This document shows positions 49,811 through 57,588 of a stretch of DNA of 57,588 nt, piece by piece (positions within the stretch are counted from its first letter, which is position 1; the number at the start of each line of letters is the position of its first letter). A model generated the notes under the pieces. That model had not been told where the DNA came from and searched no databases. It saw nothing but the letters and a program-made list of their open reading frames with translations. Origin of the DNA: a bacterium (GTDB lineage: Bacteria > Bacteroidota > Rhodothermia > Balneolales > M1805). The position numbers were made by a program, and so were the translations under genes. The stretch lies in the NCBI GenBank assembly GCA_006226965.1, contig SBGQ01000098.1, forward strand, positions 1 to 57,588, in the 5' to 3' direction.

Positions 49811-49884
49811 CGATCCGGAAGGGACTCGAACCCTCGACCTCCTGCGTGACAGGCAGGCGTTCTAACCAACTGAACTACCGGACC
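49811..49884 (-). tRNA. tRNA-Asp (anticodon GTC)
   Basis: Minus strand GGTCCGG-tagttcagttggttagaa-cgcctgcctGTCacgcaggaggtcgagggttcgagtccctt-CCGGATC-G; acceptor, D, anticodon and T arms fold; CCA not encoded. Confidence 0.95.
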
Positions 49885-49998
49885 TTAGGTTCTTCATTTT
49901 TGAAGAGTCGTAAGATATAAACTTTTTAATTAGCGAGTCAATAGCTTTTTAACATGAAATTGCAGAAATCTTCACAAGAGTCTGTGTAAATTAGAACT

Positions 49999-50382
49999 AT
50001 GTTCGAGTATCAGGCTGTTTCACATAATGTTTTGATTCGAGTTAAACCGGAATATGCAGATGATAAATCTGACATCTTCTCACAAAAATTTGTATTCATC
50101 TATCATATAGTCATCGAAAACAATAGCCAAGAAACCCTTCAGCTATTAAGGAGAAGTTGGTTAATAAAAGATGGTATAGGTGATATCTATGAAGTTAATG
50201 GTGAAGGTGTTGTTGGAAAACAACCTCTATTAAAACCCGGTGAGCAATTTAGTTATCAAAGTTATTGTGTATTAAAATCTCCGGCAGGTTCAATGGAGGG
50301 TTTTTATGAAATGACAACCGATTCTCAGAAGTATCGAATTTTAATACCTAAATTTCATTTACGATCACACATTTTAAATTAA
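49999..50382 (+). CDS. apaG: ApaG family protein
   Basis: 'VSHNVLIRVKPEYADDKS...FVFIYHIVIENNSQETLQLLRRSWLIKDGIGDIYEVNGEGVVGKQPLLKPGEQFSYQSYCVLKSPAGSMEGFYEM'. Confidence 0.94.
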   Translation: MFEYQAVSHNVLIRVKPEYADDKSDIFSQKFVFIYHIVIENNSQETLQLLRRSWLIKDGIGDIYEVNGEGVVGKQPLLKPGEQFSYQSYCVLKSPAGSMEGFYEMTTDSQKYRILIPKFHLRSHILN

Positions 50383-50383
50383 T

Positions 50384-51487
50384 ATGAAGTACATACTCAT
50401 TCCCATTTTATTAGCGGCAACGGTTGCATGTTCTACATCGAAAAAAGAAACTCCCAAACCCTATAATCCGGAAACTGACAGCTTAAAGTTTGAAGCAGAA
50501 TCCCATTTAAGAAATATCAGACAACTTACTTTCGGCGGTAATAATGCGGAAGCCTATTTTAGTGCTGATAACAAACAACTCATTTTCCAATCCGATTGGG
50601 ATAAAATCAACCAACAAGGCTGTGACCAAATTTTTGTTATGAATGTTGACGGAAGTCCATTAAGCAATGGCGAACAATACGGATTGGTTTCAACTGGTAA
50701 GGGAAGAACAACTTGTAGCTATTTTCATCCAAACGGAAACCTGATTTATTCATCTACACATAAAGCGGATGAAAAATGTCCTGAAACGGCCATGTTTTCA
50801 GGCGGAAGATATGTTTGGCCCATTTACGACACCTATGATATTTACATGAAAGAATCATTAACAGGTGAAGACAACATTTTAATTAGCGGTAAAGGCTACG
50901 ACGCCGAGCCAACAGTTTCTCCTGACGGTAAATACATGATTTTCACATCGACTCGTTCAGGTGATTTAGAGCTGTGGAGATATACTTTCGAAACGAAAGA
51001 GTTAAAACAAATAACCAATACTCCAGGATATGATGGCGGTGCATTCTTCTCACATGATTCAAAACAATTAGTTTGGAGAGCTTCACGCCCGACTGGAGAA
51101 GCTTTAAAAACGTATCAAGCTTTATTAAAAGACGGATTTGTTGAACCAAAAGCTTTAAATATTTATATCTCTGATATTGACGGTAACAACGTAAAACAGA
51201 TTACTGATTTACCGGGAGCAAATTGGGCACCATTTTTCCATCCAGATAATAAACGAGTTTTATTCTCTTCCAATCACCATACAATGGCAGAAGGTGGTAG
51301 AGTATTCGATATTTTCATGGTAAACCCGGAAACCAAAGTAGTTGAACAAATTACTCATTCGGGTACATTTGATGCGTTTCCTATGTTCTCTAGTGATGGT
51401 AAATATTTGGTTTTCGCATCAAACAGAAGAGCTGACAGAACTCCAACTCGAGATACTAATATTTTTGTTGCTGAGTGGGTTGATTAA
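50384..51487 (+). CDS. PD40/TolB-like beta-propeller lipoprotein
   Basis: Lipobox 'LLAATVACSTSK'; repeats 'AEPTVSPDGKYMIFTSTRSGDLELW', 'FPMFSSDGKYLVFASNR'. Confidence 0.88.
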   Translation: MKYILIPILLAATVACSTSKKETPKPYNPETDSLKFEAESHLRNIRQLTFGGNNAEAYFSADNKQLIFQSDWDKINQQGCDQIFVMNVDGSPLSNGEQYGLVSTGKGRTTCSYFHPNGNLIYSSTHKADEKCPETAMFSGGRYVWPIYDTYDIYMKESLTGEDNILISGKGYDAEPTVSPDGKYMIFTSTRSGDLELWRYTFETKELKQITNTPGYDGGAFFSHDSKQLVWRASRPTGEALKTYQALLKDGFVEPKALNIYISDIDGNNVKQITDLPGANWAPFFHPDNKRVLFSSNHHTMAEGGRVFDIFMVNPETKVVEQITHSGTFDAFPMFSSDGKYLVFASNRRADRTPTRDTNIFVAEWVD

Positions 51488-51507
51488 TTAGCTGATGTAT
51501 TCCAAAC

Positions 51508-51545
51508 AAAAAAGGCTTGGTAGAATTAACTGCCAAGCCTTTTTT
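51508..51545. terminator. Bidirectional terminator between the PD40 gene and the GPx gene
   Basis: AAAAAAGGCTTGG...CCAAGCCTTTTTT 13-bp inverted repeat. Confidence 0.88.
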
Positions 51546-51563
51546 ATTACCATTTCAAAGTTG

Positions 51564-52106
51564 TTAGCTTGCTTCTAAAGCCGCTTTAATGGCATTCTTC
51601 ATTTCGTCGCTTTCTGGCTTTACACCTGAACGAAAACGATGTAATAATTTGCCGTCTTTGCTTATTAAAAACTTCTCAAAATTCCACTTGATAGAACCTG
51701 TAAAATCAGGGTTTTCTACTTCAGTTAAATAGGTGAATAATGGCGCTTGGTCATCACCTTTAACAGATACCTTTGAGAACATCTGGAAACTTACGTTGTA
51801 ATTAACAGAGCAAAACTCTTTAATTTCTTCATCACTTCCCGGTTCTTGCCATAAGAAGTTATTTGCCGGAAAGCCCAGAATTTCAAAACCTTGCTCTTTA
51901 TATTCTTCATAAATAGCTTGTAAGCCTTCGTATTGTGGTGTATAACCACACTTTGATGCGGTATTTACAATTAGAAGAACCTTACCCTTGTACTCATTTA
52001 GTACTTTTTCTTCTCCATCAATAGTTTTTACCTTAAAATCATAAATAGAATTAACTGAAAGTATCATTGAAATGAATCCAATTGTTAAAATTGACAAGAT
52101 TTTCAT
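51564..52106 (-). CDS. Glutathione peroxidase-family (thiol peroxidase) protein with signal peptide
   Basis: 'KGKVLLIVNTASKCGYTPQYEGLQAIYEEYKEQGFEILGFPANNF', 'IKWNFEKFLISKDG'. Confidence 0.93.
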   Translation of the reverse strand: MKILSILTIGFISMILSVNSIYDFKVKTIDGEEKVLNEYKGKVLLIVNTASKCGYTPQYEGLQAIYEEYKEQGFEILGFPANNFLWQEPGSDEEIKEFCSVNYNVSFQMFSKVSVKGDDQAPLFTYLTEVENPDFTGSIKWNFEKFLISKDGKLLHRFRSGVKPESDEMKNAIKAALEAS

Positions 52107-52172
52107 AGTATTTTCGTTGGTTAGAATTCGCTACACTTAACGTGAAAATAAGATTTAATCGTTCCATAAACT

Positions 52173-52922
52173 ATGCCGGAAATCAAACACATTAATACTT
52201 TAATACTCGCTATTTCAGTCGTATTCCTTACTACAACGGCAAGTTTTGCACAAATGTTCTCGGTTAAAACAAATCCAAAAGAAGAATTATCCAGCGAATC
52301 AACCATATCGTTTGTTGCCGGTTCAAAATTTGTTGATTTTACTTTTGACGGCAACTTACTTGATACTCCAAGTCCGGCCTATGTTTTTAATGAACCTCTT
52401 TATTATTTGGAAGCAACCTTTGGAAATATTGCTTTAGAACTTGATATGGGACGCAAAATGGGTAATGATAATGACTTACAATTTATCCGTTTTGGATTAC
52501 AGTTCTTAAGTGAATATCAATTAGTCCGTTCAAAATGGCTTCATGTAACATTACCTTTAATTATTTCTACCGATTCATTTACCATCACTTCTGAAAAGAC
52601 ATTATCAGATATATCAAACAGATATGAACAAACAGGGTTTTCGTTTGGCACCGGACTCACAACTACATTGATTGTTTTCAATGAAAATAAAATTGAGTTA
52701 TCGCAAAAAGCGCATTATGGATATGCTTCTCGGGGTTTTGGTGGTAAATCGGGGAGCAGAACCTTTTACAACAGTTCGTTTAACTATATAAGTCCGCGAG
52801 TTTTCAATCAAACCAGATTAGTTCTTTCTGCTGGTTACAATCATCAACAATTTGATTTGGACGGAAGTACATACGATTATACCTTAAAAGGACTGCAATT
52901 TGGATTAGGAATCGCTTTCTGA
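52173..52922 (+). CDS. Putative outer-membrane beta-barrel protein
   Basis: Signal peptide 'LILAISVVFLTTTASFAQ', amphipathic strands, C-term '...LKGLQFGLGIAF'. Confidence 0.65.
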   Translation: MPEIKHINTLILAISVVFLTTTASFAQMFSVKTNPKEELSSESTISFVAGSKFVDFTFDGNLLDTPSPAYVFNEPLYYLEATFGNIALELDMGRKMGNDNDLQFIRFGLQFLSEYQLVRSKWLHVTLPLIISTDSFTITSEKTLSDISNRYEQTGFSFGTGLTTTLIVFNENKIELSQKAHYGYASRGFGGKSGSRTFYNSSFNYISPRVFNQTRLVLSAGYNHQQFDLDGSTYDYTLKGLQFGLGIAF

Positions 52923-53218
52923 TGAAACCTGAAAAACTAATAGAAGAACTCGAATCTATTATTACTAATCACGGGTATAAAATCCGTAAAGAGAGAGGCA
53001 GTTTTCGAAGTAATAATTGTATGATTGATGGATCTGCTTACCTCATCATCAATAAATTACACCCGGTTGAAAATCAAATAAGCATTTTAGCCAAGCTAAT
53101 TTTTGATAAACAATTAGATCAGCTGTTTATTAAACCGATTGTGCGTAAAGAGTTAGATAAAATTTGGAAGAATAGCATGTACGCAAATCAAGAAGTTTTA
53201 GATTTCGATAAAGAATGA
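52922..53218 (+). CDS. Conserved hypothetical small protein (98 aa)
   Basis: Translationally coupled on both sides; 'KIRKERGSFRSNNCMIDGSAYLIINKLHPVENQISILAKLI'. Confidence 0.7.
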   Translation: MKPEKLIEELESIITNHGYKIRKERGSFRSNNCMIDGSAYLIINKLHPVENQISILAKLIFDKQLDQLFIKPIVRKELDKIWKNSMYANQEVLDFDKE

Positions 53219-53979
53219 AACTCACTTTTTTAGGCACAGGTACTTCAATGGGAGTTCCTGTTGCCGGCGGATTTAGTTTTGATAAAGAAAGTTCTGACCC
53301 AAGAGATTTTAGATATCGTGTATCCGCTTGGGTACAAACCGAACAAACATCTGTTTTAATTGATATCGGTCCTGAATTTCGTTTTCAAACACTAAGATCA
53401 GGTATAAAACAAATCGATTTAGTGTTAGTGACTCACGAACATACAGACCATATTGGCGGTTTAGATGATTTACGCCCGTTTAATTACGCTCAACGAAGTT
53501 CAATTCCTGTTATCACACTTCCAAGATGTAAAGAAGCTATTTATAAACGCTTTTATTACATGTTCGGACCCAACAAAACACCGGGCTCGGTAGATGTAGA
53601 ATTTCTTAATGCAAAAGAATTTCAGCCTTTTGTATTTAAAGATTTAAGAATAACACCATTTCCAGTTTTACATGGAAATATGCCGATTTGGGGATTTAAA
53701 ATAAATGATTTGGTCTATATCACCGATGCATCAGCTATATCAGAAAAAACAATTGAGTTAATTAAGAATTGCAAGATTTTGGTGATGAGTGCTTTACGAT
53801 TGGGACCCAAACATCCGACTCACTTTACGATTCCCGAAGCCTTGGAAATCGTTGAAAAAATCTCTCCCGATAAAACGTATTTCATACACATGAATTCTCA
53901 GGTAAAACATGCCGAACACGAACATCATTTACCTGAGAATGTCTTTTTTGCACACGATTGCTTAGTTCTTGAACTTTAA
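53215..53979 (+). CDS. MBL-fold metal-dependent hydrolase (PhnP-like)
   Basis: 'MKLTFLGTGTSMGVPV', 'LVTHEHTDHIGGLDDLRPFN', 'YITDASAISEKTIELIKNCKILVMSAL'. Confidence 0.92.
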   Translation: MKLTFLGTGTSMGVPVAGGFSFDKESSDPRDFRYRVSAWVQTEQTSVLIDIGPEFRFQTLRSGIKQIDLVLVTHEHTDHIGGLDDLRPFNYAQRSSIPVITLPRCKEAIYKRFYYMFGPNKTPGSVDVEFLNAKEFQPFVFKDLRITPFPVLHGNMPIWGFKINDLVYITDASAISEKTIELIKNCKILVMSALRLGPKHPTHFTIPEALEIVEKISPDKTYFIHMNSQVKHAEHEHHLPENVFFAHDCLVLEL

Positions 53980-55314
53980 TTCCTTTTCAGAAATTTCGTA
54001 TTGCCACAATAAATCACCTTTTGCGGAATACGTTTGAATAGTCATTAATCGGCTGTTTCGTTCACCGCTAATCTTTACTAAACCAAAATTGTGCTCTGTA
54101 TTTACCAATGTACCTTCAACACGAAGCGGGTTTTTAAGTTCGTCTCTTAAATTAGCGTTATATCCACTTGTTAACGGAGAGTTGGTGAATTCATACAAAG
54201 GATACATTCCTTCTTGTTCCAGTTTTAACAACTCGGTGTGGTGTCTATCTCCGGAAAAGAAAACAACGCCTTCAATTTTATGTTGTTTGATGAAATCCAG
54301 CAATTCCGTTTGTTCTTTCTTAAACTCCTGAAAGCCCTCGTAAGGATTATTCATATTGATGGCCTGATTGCCGACAATTACCACTTTAAAAGGAGCATAT
54401 GAGTTCAATAAACGGTCTTTTATCCATTGCATTTGAGTCTCGCCAAAAAATGCCTTTGTTGAATCTTCCAATTTGTTTGGCGCTCTGTGATAACGATCAT
54501 CCGTCATAATAAAATCGATATCGTTATACAAAAAACTGAAATACACCCCTTTATTTCCGTCAGAGCCGGCATGTGGATTAAACCAATATGCATTGAATAA
54601 TTCTAAAGCTTCATCTTTATAAGGATAAGAGCGATCAGAGTTATTCGGACCAAAATCGTGATCATCCCAAGTTGCGTAATTTGCTGAAACTGCCAATAAA
54701 CGTTGTACATCTTTCAAACTGCGTGCCTGACGATTTCTGTAATCCATTCTGGCTTTTGATGAAAAATCCGGTTCTCTGTAATAAATATTATCACCAGTCC
54801 ATAACATTAAATCTGGCTTTTTGTCAGCAATTGATTCCATGATTTTAGTATCGCCACCATAACCTCTCCCGGGGCGGTCAAATTCCGGGTCGTTTACATA
54901 AAAGCAACTTCCGACAGCAAATGTGAAATCCGGAGCAGGTTTGCGCCATTGCCATAAATCCTGAGTTTTAAATTCGGTTGGATATGAAAATGTAGCTTTT
55001 TTACTGTCTACATAGACATCATAAACATATTCGGTCCCGTAAAATAAATCAGCAACTATAAATTTTGCGATAAAATAATTCTCTTTTGATGTTGATACTT
55101 TATCCGTTTCAAACACTTTTTTTGGTTCGCTTTTTTTCCAGTATTTGATTTGAACCGTTGCATCTGAATTAGTTTGATACCAAAGGCCAACTTCCATTTG
55201 TTCTACGTAGCCTAACATAGGGCCGGATTGGTGTTTTGCATGTTGTGCTGAAAGAATTTCAGTTAAGCCAATAAATAAACTAAAAAGTAGTAATCGGGTA
55301 ATTTTATGCTTCAT
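53962..55314 (-). CDS. PhoD-like alkaline phosphatase
   Basis: 'FAVGSCFYVNDPEFDRPGRGYGGDTKIMESIADKKPDLMLWTGDNIYYREPD', 'YATWDDHDFGPNNSD', 'VVFFSGDRHHTELL'. Confidence 0.92.
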   Translation of the reverse strand: MKHKITRLLLFSLFIGLTEILSAQHAKHQSGPMLGYVEQMEVGLWYQTNSDATVQIKYWKKSEPKKVFETDKVSTSKENYFIAKFIVADLFYGTEYVYDVYVDSKKATFSYPTEFKTQDLWQWRKPAPDFTFAVGSCFYVNDPEFDRPGRGYGGDTKIMESIADKKPDLMLWTGDNIYYREPDFSSKARMDYRNRQARSLKDVQRLLAVSANYATWDDHDFGPNNSDRSYPYKDEALELFNAYWFNPHAGSDGNKGVYFSFLYNDIDFIMTDDRYHRAPNKLEDSTKAFFGETQMQWIKDRLLNSYAPFKVVIVGNQAINMNNPYEGFQEFKKEQTELLDFIKQHKIEGVVFFSGDRHHTELLKLEQEGMYPLYEFTNSPLTSGYNANLRDELKNPLRVEGTLVNTEHNFGLVKISGERNSRLMTIQTYSAKGDLLWQYEISEKELKFKN

Positions 55315-55343
55315 AACTATTCGATTTTTATAGGATTTGCCTG

Positions 55344-55351
55344 CAAATGTA
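55344..55351 (-). promoter_or_regulatory. TAnnTTTG-type -7 element (TACATTTG) upstream of the PhoD-like gene
   Basis: Plus strand CAAATGTA, 30 bp upstream of the ATG. Confidence 0.35.
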
Positions 55352-55482
55352 ATTCTTTCGTGTTAATAAATTTATTCTTTTTAAGATGAGTGATTTTAAT
55401 CTCGGTAATAAATCCTTTTTGATTCAGAGCTTTTAAAGGATTATTTTCCGACGCTAATAAAAACAATGAAATCCATCAAAAC

Positions 55483-56037
55483 ATGAAAATTGTATTATTC
55501 GGGCCTCCTGGTGCCGGGAAGGGTACACAGGCCAAATTAATTGAAGAAAAGTTTGGTATTAAGCAGTTATCAACAGGAGATATTTTTCGTTCTCACATCA
55601 AGAATCAAACAGAACTCGGGAAAAAAGTAAAATCAATTTTAGATTCAGGTAATCTTGTTCCTGATTCTGTTGTGGTGGAATTGGTTGTAGACACCGTTAA
55701 AAATCCTGAATTCGAAAAAGGATACATACTCGATGGTTTCCCAAGAACGGTTGTTCAAGCAGAAGAATTTGATGCCTTCTTACAATCAACAGGTTCAAAA
55801 ATTGATGCTTGTATCGGTTTAGAAGTTCCAAAAGATGAATTGATAAAACGTATACTTTCCCGCGGTGAAGGCAGAGCTGATGACACTCCTGAAAAAGTTG
55901 CTGTTCGTTTAGATGTTTATGAAAAAGAAACAGCTCCGGTAATGGGTTATTACAAAAAAACTGGTGTTTTTTCATCTATTGACGGTGTCGGAACTATTGA
56001 TGAAATTTTCGGAAGAATTACTTCTAAACTAGCTTAA
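55483..56037 (+). CDS. adk: Adenylate kinase
   Basis: 'MKIVLFGPPGAGKGTQAKLIEEKFGIKQLSTGDIFR', 'GYILDGFPRTVVQAEEFD'. Confidence 0.97.
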   Translation: MKIVLFGPPGAGKGTQAKLIEEKFGIKQLSTGDIFRSHIKNQTELGKKVKSILDSGNLVPDSVVVELVVDTVKNPEFEKGYILDGFPRTVVQAEEFDAFLQSTGSKIDACIGLEVPKDELIKRILSRGEGRADDTPEKVAVRLDVYEKETAPVMGYYKKTGVFSSIDGVGTIDEIFGRITSKLA

Positions 56038-56054
56038 TCAGCTACTTAATTTTT

Positions 56055-56948
56055 TTAAAGAAAGCAGTCCAGCACTGCTTTTTTTATGTCTGTTAGTGAT
56101 TCAACTTTACTGAAAACAGAAGCCTTTTTTCCATATGCAATTAAAGGAACCGGATTTCTGGTATGTGTTTTAACGGATAAATCTTCCAAATTACCGTGGT
56201 CGCTTGTTAAAACTACTGTTTGTGTTGCAATGTCTATTTCTTTCAATAAACCTTGAACTAATTTATCTAAACGGCTTAACGCTTCATCCGCAGAATCCAA
56301 TTTTTGATCATGACCCGCTTTATCCGTTAAATAATATTCATACAACACAAAATCATGTTTTTTTGATGCTATTACGATGCGTTTTGCAGCTTCAAATTCA
56401 TCCACTTCCGGAATAGATAAACCGAGCTTTTTTTTCCAATAATCTTGTTTTATTTCCGCTGTAACAGCTAAACCTTTCTCAATTTCTGAAAGTGAATTTA
56501 ATTGTTTTCCGGCACCTAAAGCCATTAATGTGGTTGATGTCCACCGATTTCTGCGTTCAGCTATATCAAAAAATGGTTGTGGATAAGCGTTAATAAAATG
56601 CGGACTTTTTCCCATTTTAATCAAATCTGAAAAAATAGATTCGTTTTGTAATTCTTCTTTTGTCTGAGAATGCGGATACGGTCCAAAATGTTTTCCGATT
56701 TTTTTTGATGCATTAAATCCGCAAAATAAACTCGCCTGACCCGTTCCGCTTTGCGGCAAACCTTCCACATCTAAATTGGCATCAATTGCTTTGAAGAGAA
56801 GATGTTGTGTGTTTTTATAAGGTGTTGAATCCACCAATTTTCCGCCGGAAAATTCCTCTAATCCGGGTAAATCAAGTAAAGAAAAAGGATTCCATTCTGA
56901 TTCGGGTGCTAAACCGATTCCATCAACAAATAAAAAAATTACCGACAT
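56055..56948 (-). CDS. Alkaline-phosphatase-superfamily metalloenzyme (phosphoglyceromutase/phosphopentomutase-like)
   Basis: '[22 protein letters not shown]', 'GTGQASLFCGFNASKKIGKHFGPYPHSQTK', 'VVLTSDHGNLEDLSVKTHTRNPVPLIAYG'. Confidence 0.88.
   Translation of the reverse strand: MSVIFLFVDGIGLAPESEWNPFSLLDLPGLEEFSGGKLVDSTPYKNTQHLLFKAIDANLDVEGLPQSGTGQASLFCGFNASKKIGKHFGPYPHSQTKEELQNESIFSDLIKMGKSPHFINAYPQPFFDIAERRNRWTSTTLMALGAGKQLNSLSEIEKGLAVTAEIKQDYWKKKLGLSIPEVDEFEAAKRIVIASKKHDFVLYEYYLTDKAGHDQKLDSADEALSRLDKLVQGLLKEIDIATQTVVLTSDHGNLEDLSVKTHTRNPVPLIAYGKKASVFSKVESLTDIKKAVLDCFL
56058..56086 (+). terminator. Terminator of adk overlapping the 3' end of the convergent gene
   Basis: AAAGCAGT-ccagc-ACTGCTTTTTTT. 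Confidence 0.6.
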
Positions 56949-57388
56949 TATTTTTCGAGAATCAAAGTTACCGGTCCATCATTTACCAAACTTACTTCCA
57001 TCATAGCGCCAAATTCTCCGGTTTCAACAGGGAGTTTATGCTCCGATTTTAGTTTATCCACAAAAGCTTCATATAAAGGAATGGCACGTTCAGGTTGAGC
57101 GGCTTCAATAAAACTAGGACGTGTTCCTTTTCGGGCATCACCATATAACGTAAACTGAGAAACAACTAAAACTGAACCCTGAATATCTTGCACAGAACGG
57201 TTCATTTTACCTTCATCATCTTGGAAAATGCGTAAACGAGCCACTTTCGAAGCCATCCAATCTACTTGTTCTAAAGTATCAGTTTGATGTACACCTAAAA
57301 GAACTAATAACCCATTCTGAATAGAGCCAATCACTTTATTTTCTACTTTAACTGAGGCTGAACTTACGCGCTGTACAACTGCTTTCAT
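56948..57388 (-). CDS. dtd: D-aminoacyl-tRNA deacylase
   Basis: '[33 protein letters not shown]', '[22 protein letters not shown]', '[23 protein letters not shown]'. Confidence 0.97.
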   Translation of the reverse strand: MKAVVQRVSSASVKVENKVIGSIQNGLLVLLGVHQTDTLEQVDWMASKVARLRIFQDDEGKMNRSVQDIQGSVLVVSQFTLYGDARKGTRPSFIEAAQPERAIPLYEAFVDKLKSEHKLPVETGEFGAMMEVSLVNDGPVTLILEK

Positions 57389-57588
57389 GGTGGATTACTG
57401 TGTGGATAACTTGGTAATTCGATGTGGATTAATTTTTTTGGAGAAAATAATAAACACTGCTTCACAAAACCCGAAACTATTTCCACAAGTTTCACCTTAG
57501 TATCTATTTGGTGAATAATTTCACATATATGCAGATATGTTTTATATGTGCTTTTGTGGATAACAAACAGATGAATTCGGGAGGCCGA
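57389..57588. other. Candidate chromosomal replication origin segment (DnaA-box cluster, ORF-free, AT-rich; truncated by window end)
   Basis: TGTGGATAA 57401-57409, TGTGGATTA 57423-57431, TGTGGATAA 57555-57563, all same orientation; A/T tract 57430-57453; inverted repeat CACATATA/TATATGTG 57522-57550. Confidence 0.5.

Noticed and set aside
56578-56586. TGTGGATAA DnaA-box match
   Set aside because: Lies inside coding sequence (NAYPQPFF) and is isolated; likely coincidental
1-57588. Scan for CRISPR arrays, IS elements, prophage genes or anti-phage defence islands
   Set aside because: No regularly spaced repeats, transposase, integrase or recognisable defence genes seen by reading; nearly all ORFs are housekeeping

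Overview
The 57.6 kb window looks like an ordinary, gene-dense chromosomal region from a flagellated member of the Bacteroidota/FCB group. The lineage is inferred from recurrent TTTG-N19-20-TAnnTTTG promoter elements, an rpmB-rpmG-DUF4295-like cluster, HU/SPOR fusion proteins and the C-terminally extended S16. From left to right it carries: (i) a minus-strand flagellar operon, flgB-flgC-[75 aa ORF]-fliE-fliF-fliG-fliH-fliI-fliJ-motE-like-fliK(partial), with a divergent soluble PAS-histidine kinase; (ii) topA and an uncharacterised protein ending in QTSLF; (iii) an envelope-type operon (outer-membrane barrel, mini-HU, HU-TM-SPOR, ExbB, ExbD, TonB, peroxiredoxin); (iv) comB-ftsK-lolA-LPG-synthase-TM, gcvT, mrp, ffh-rpsP-rimM-trmD-rplS; (v) fabI, ruvC, ruvA, a PhoB/PhoR pair, GDP-mannose pyrophosphorylase, marR, xth, a cNMP-binding/FHA fusion, tyrS, cvpA, yqeY, rpmB-rpmG-DUF4295; (vi) gyrB-gyrA, a WYL regulator, rsmG-mnmG, tRNA-Asp; (vii) apaG, PD40 protein, GPx, MBL hydrolase, PhoD-like phosphatase, adk, an alkaline-phosphatase-fold enzyme and dtd. 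The strongest non-coding signals are two ParB parS 16-mers at the rsmG start, one of them almost exactly filling the mnmG-rsmG gap, and a DnaA-box cluster at the right end. Together they suggest an origin-proximal segment. No CRISPR array, rRNA, transposon or prophage was seen.
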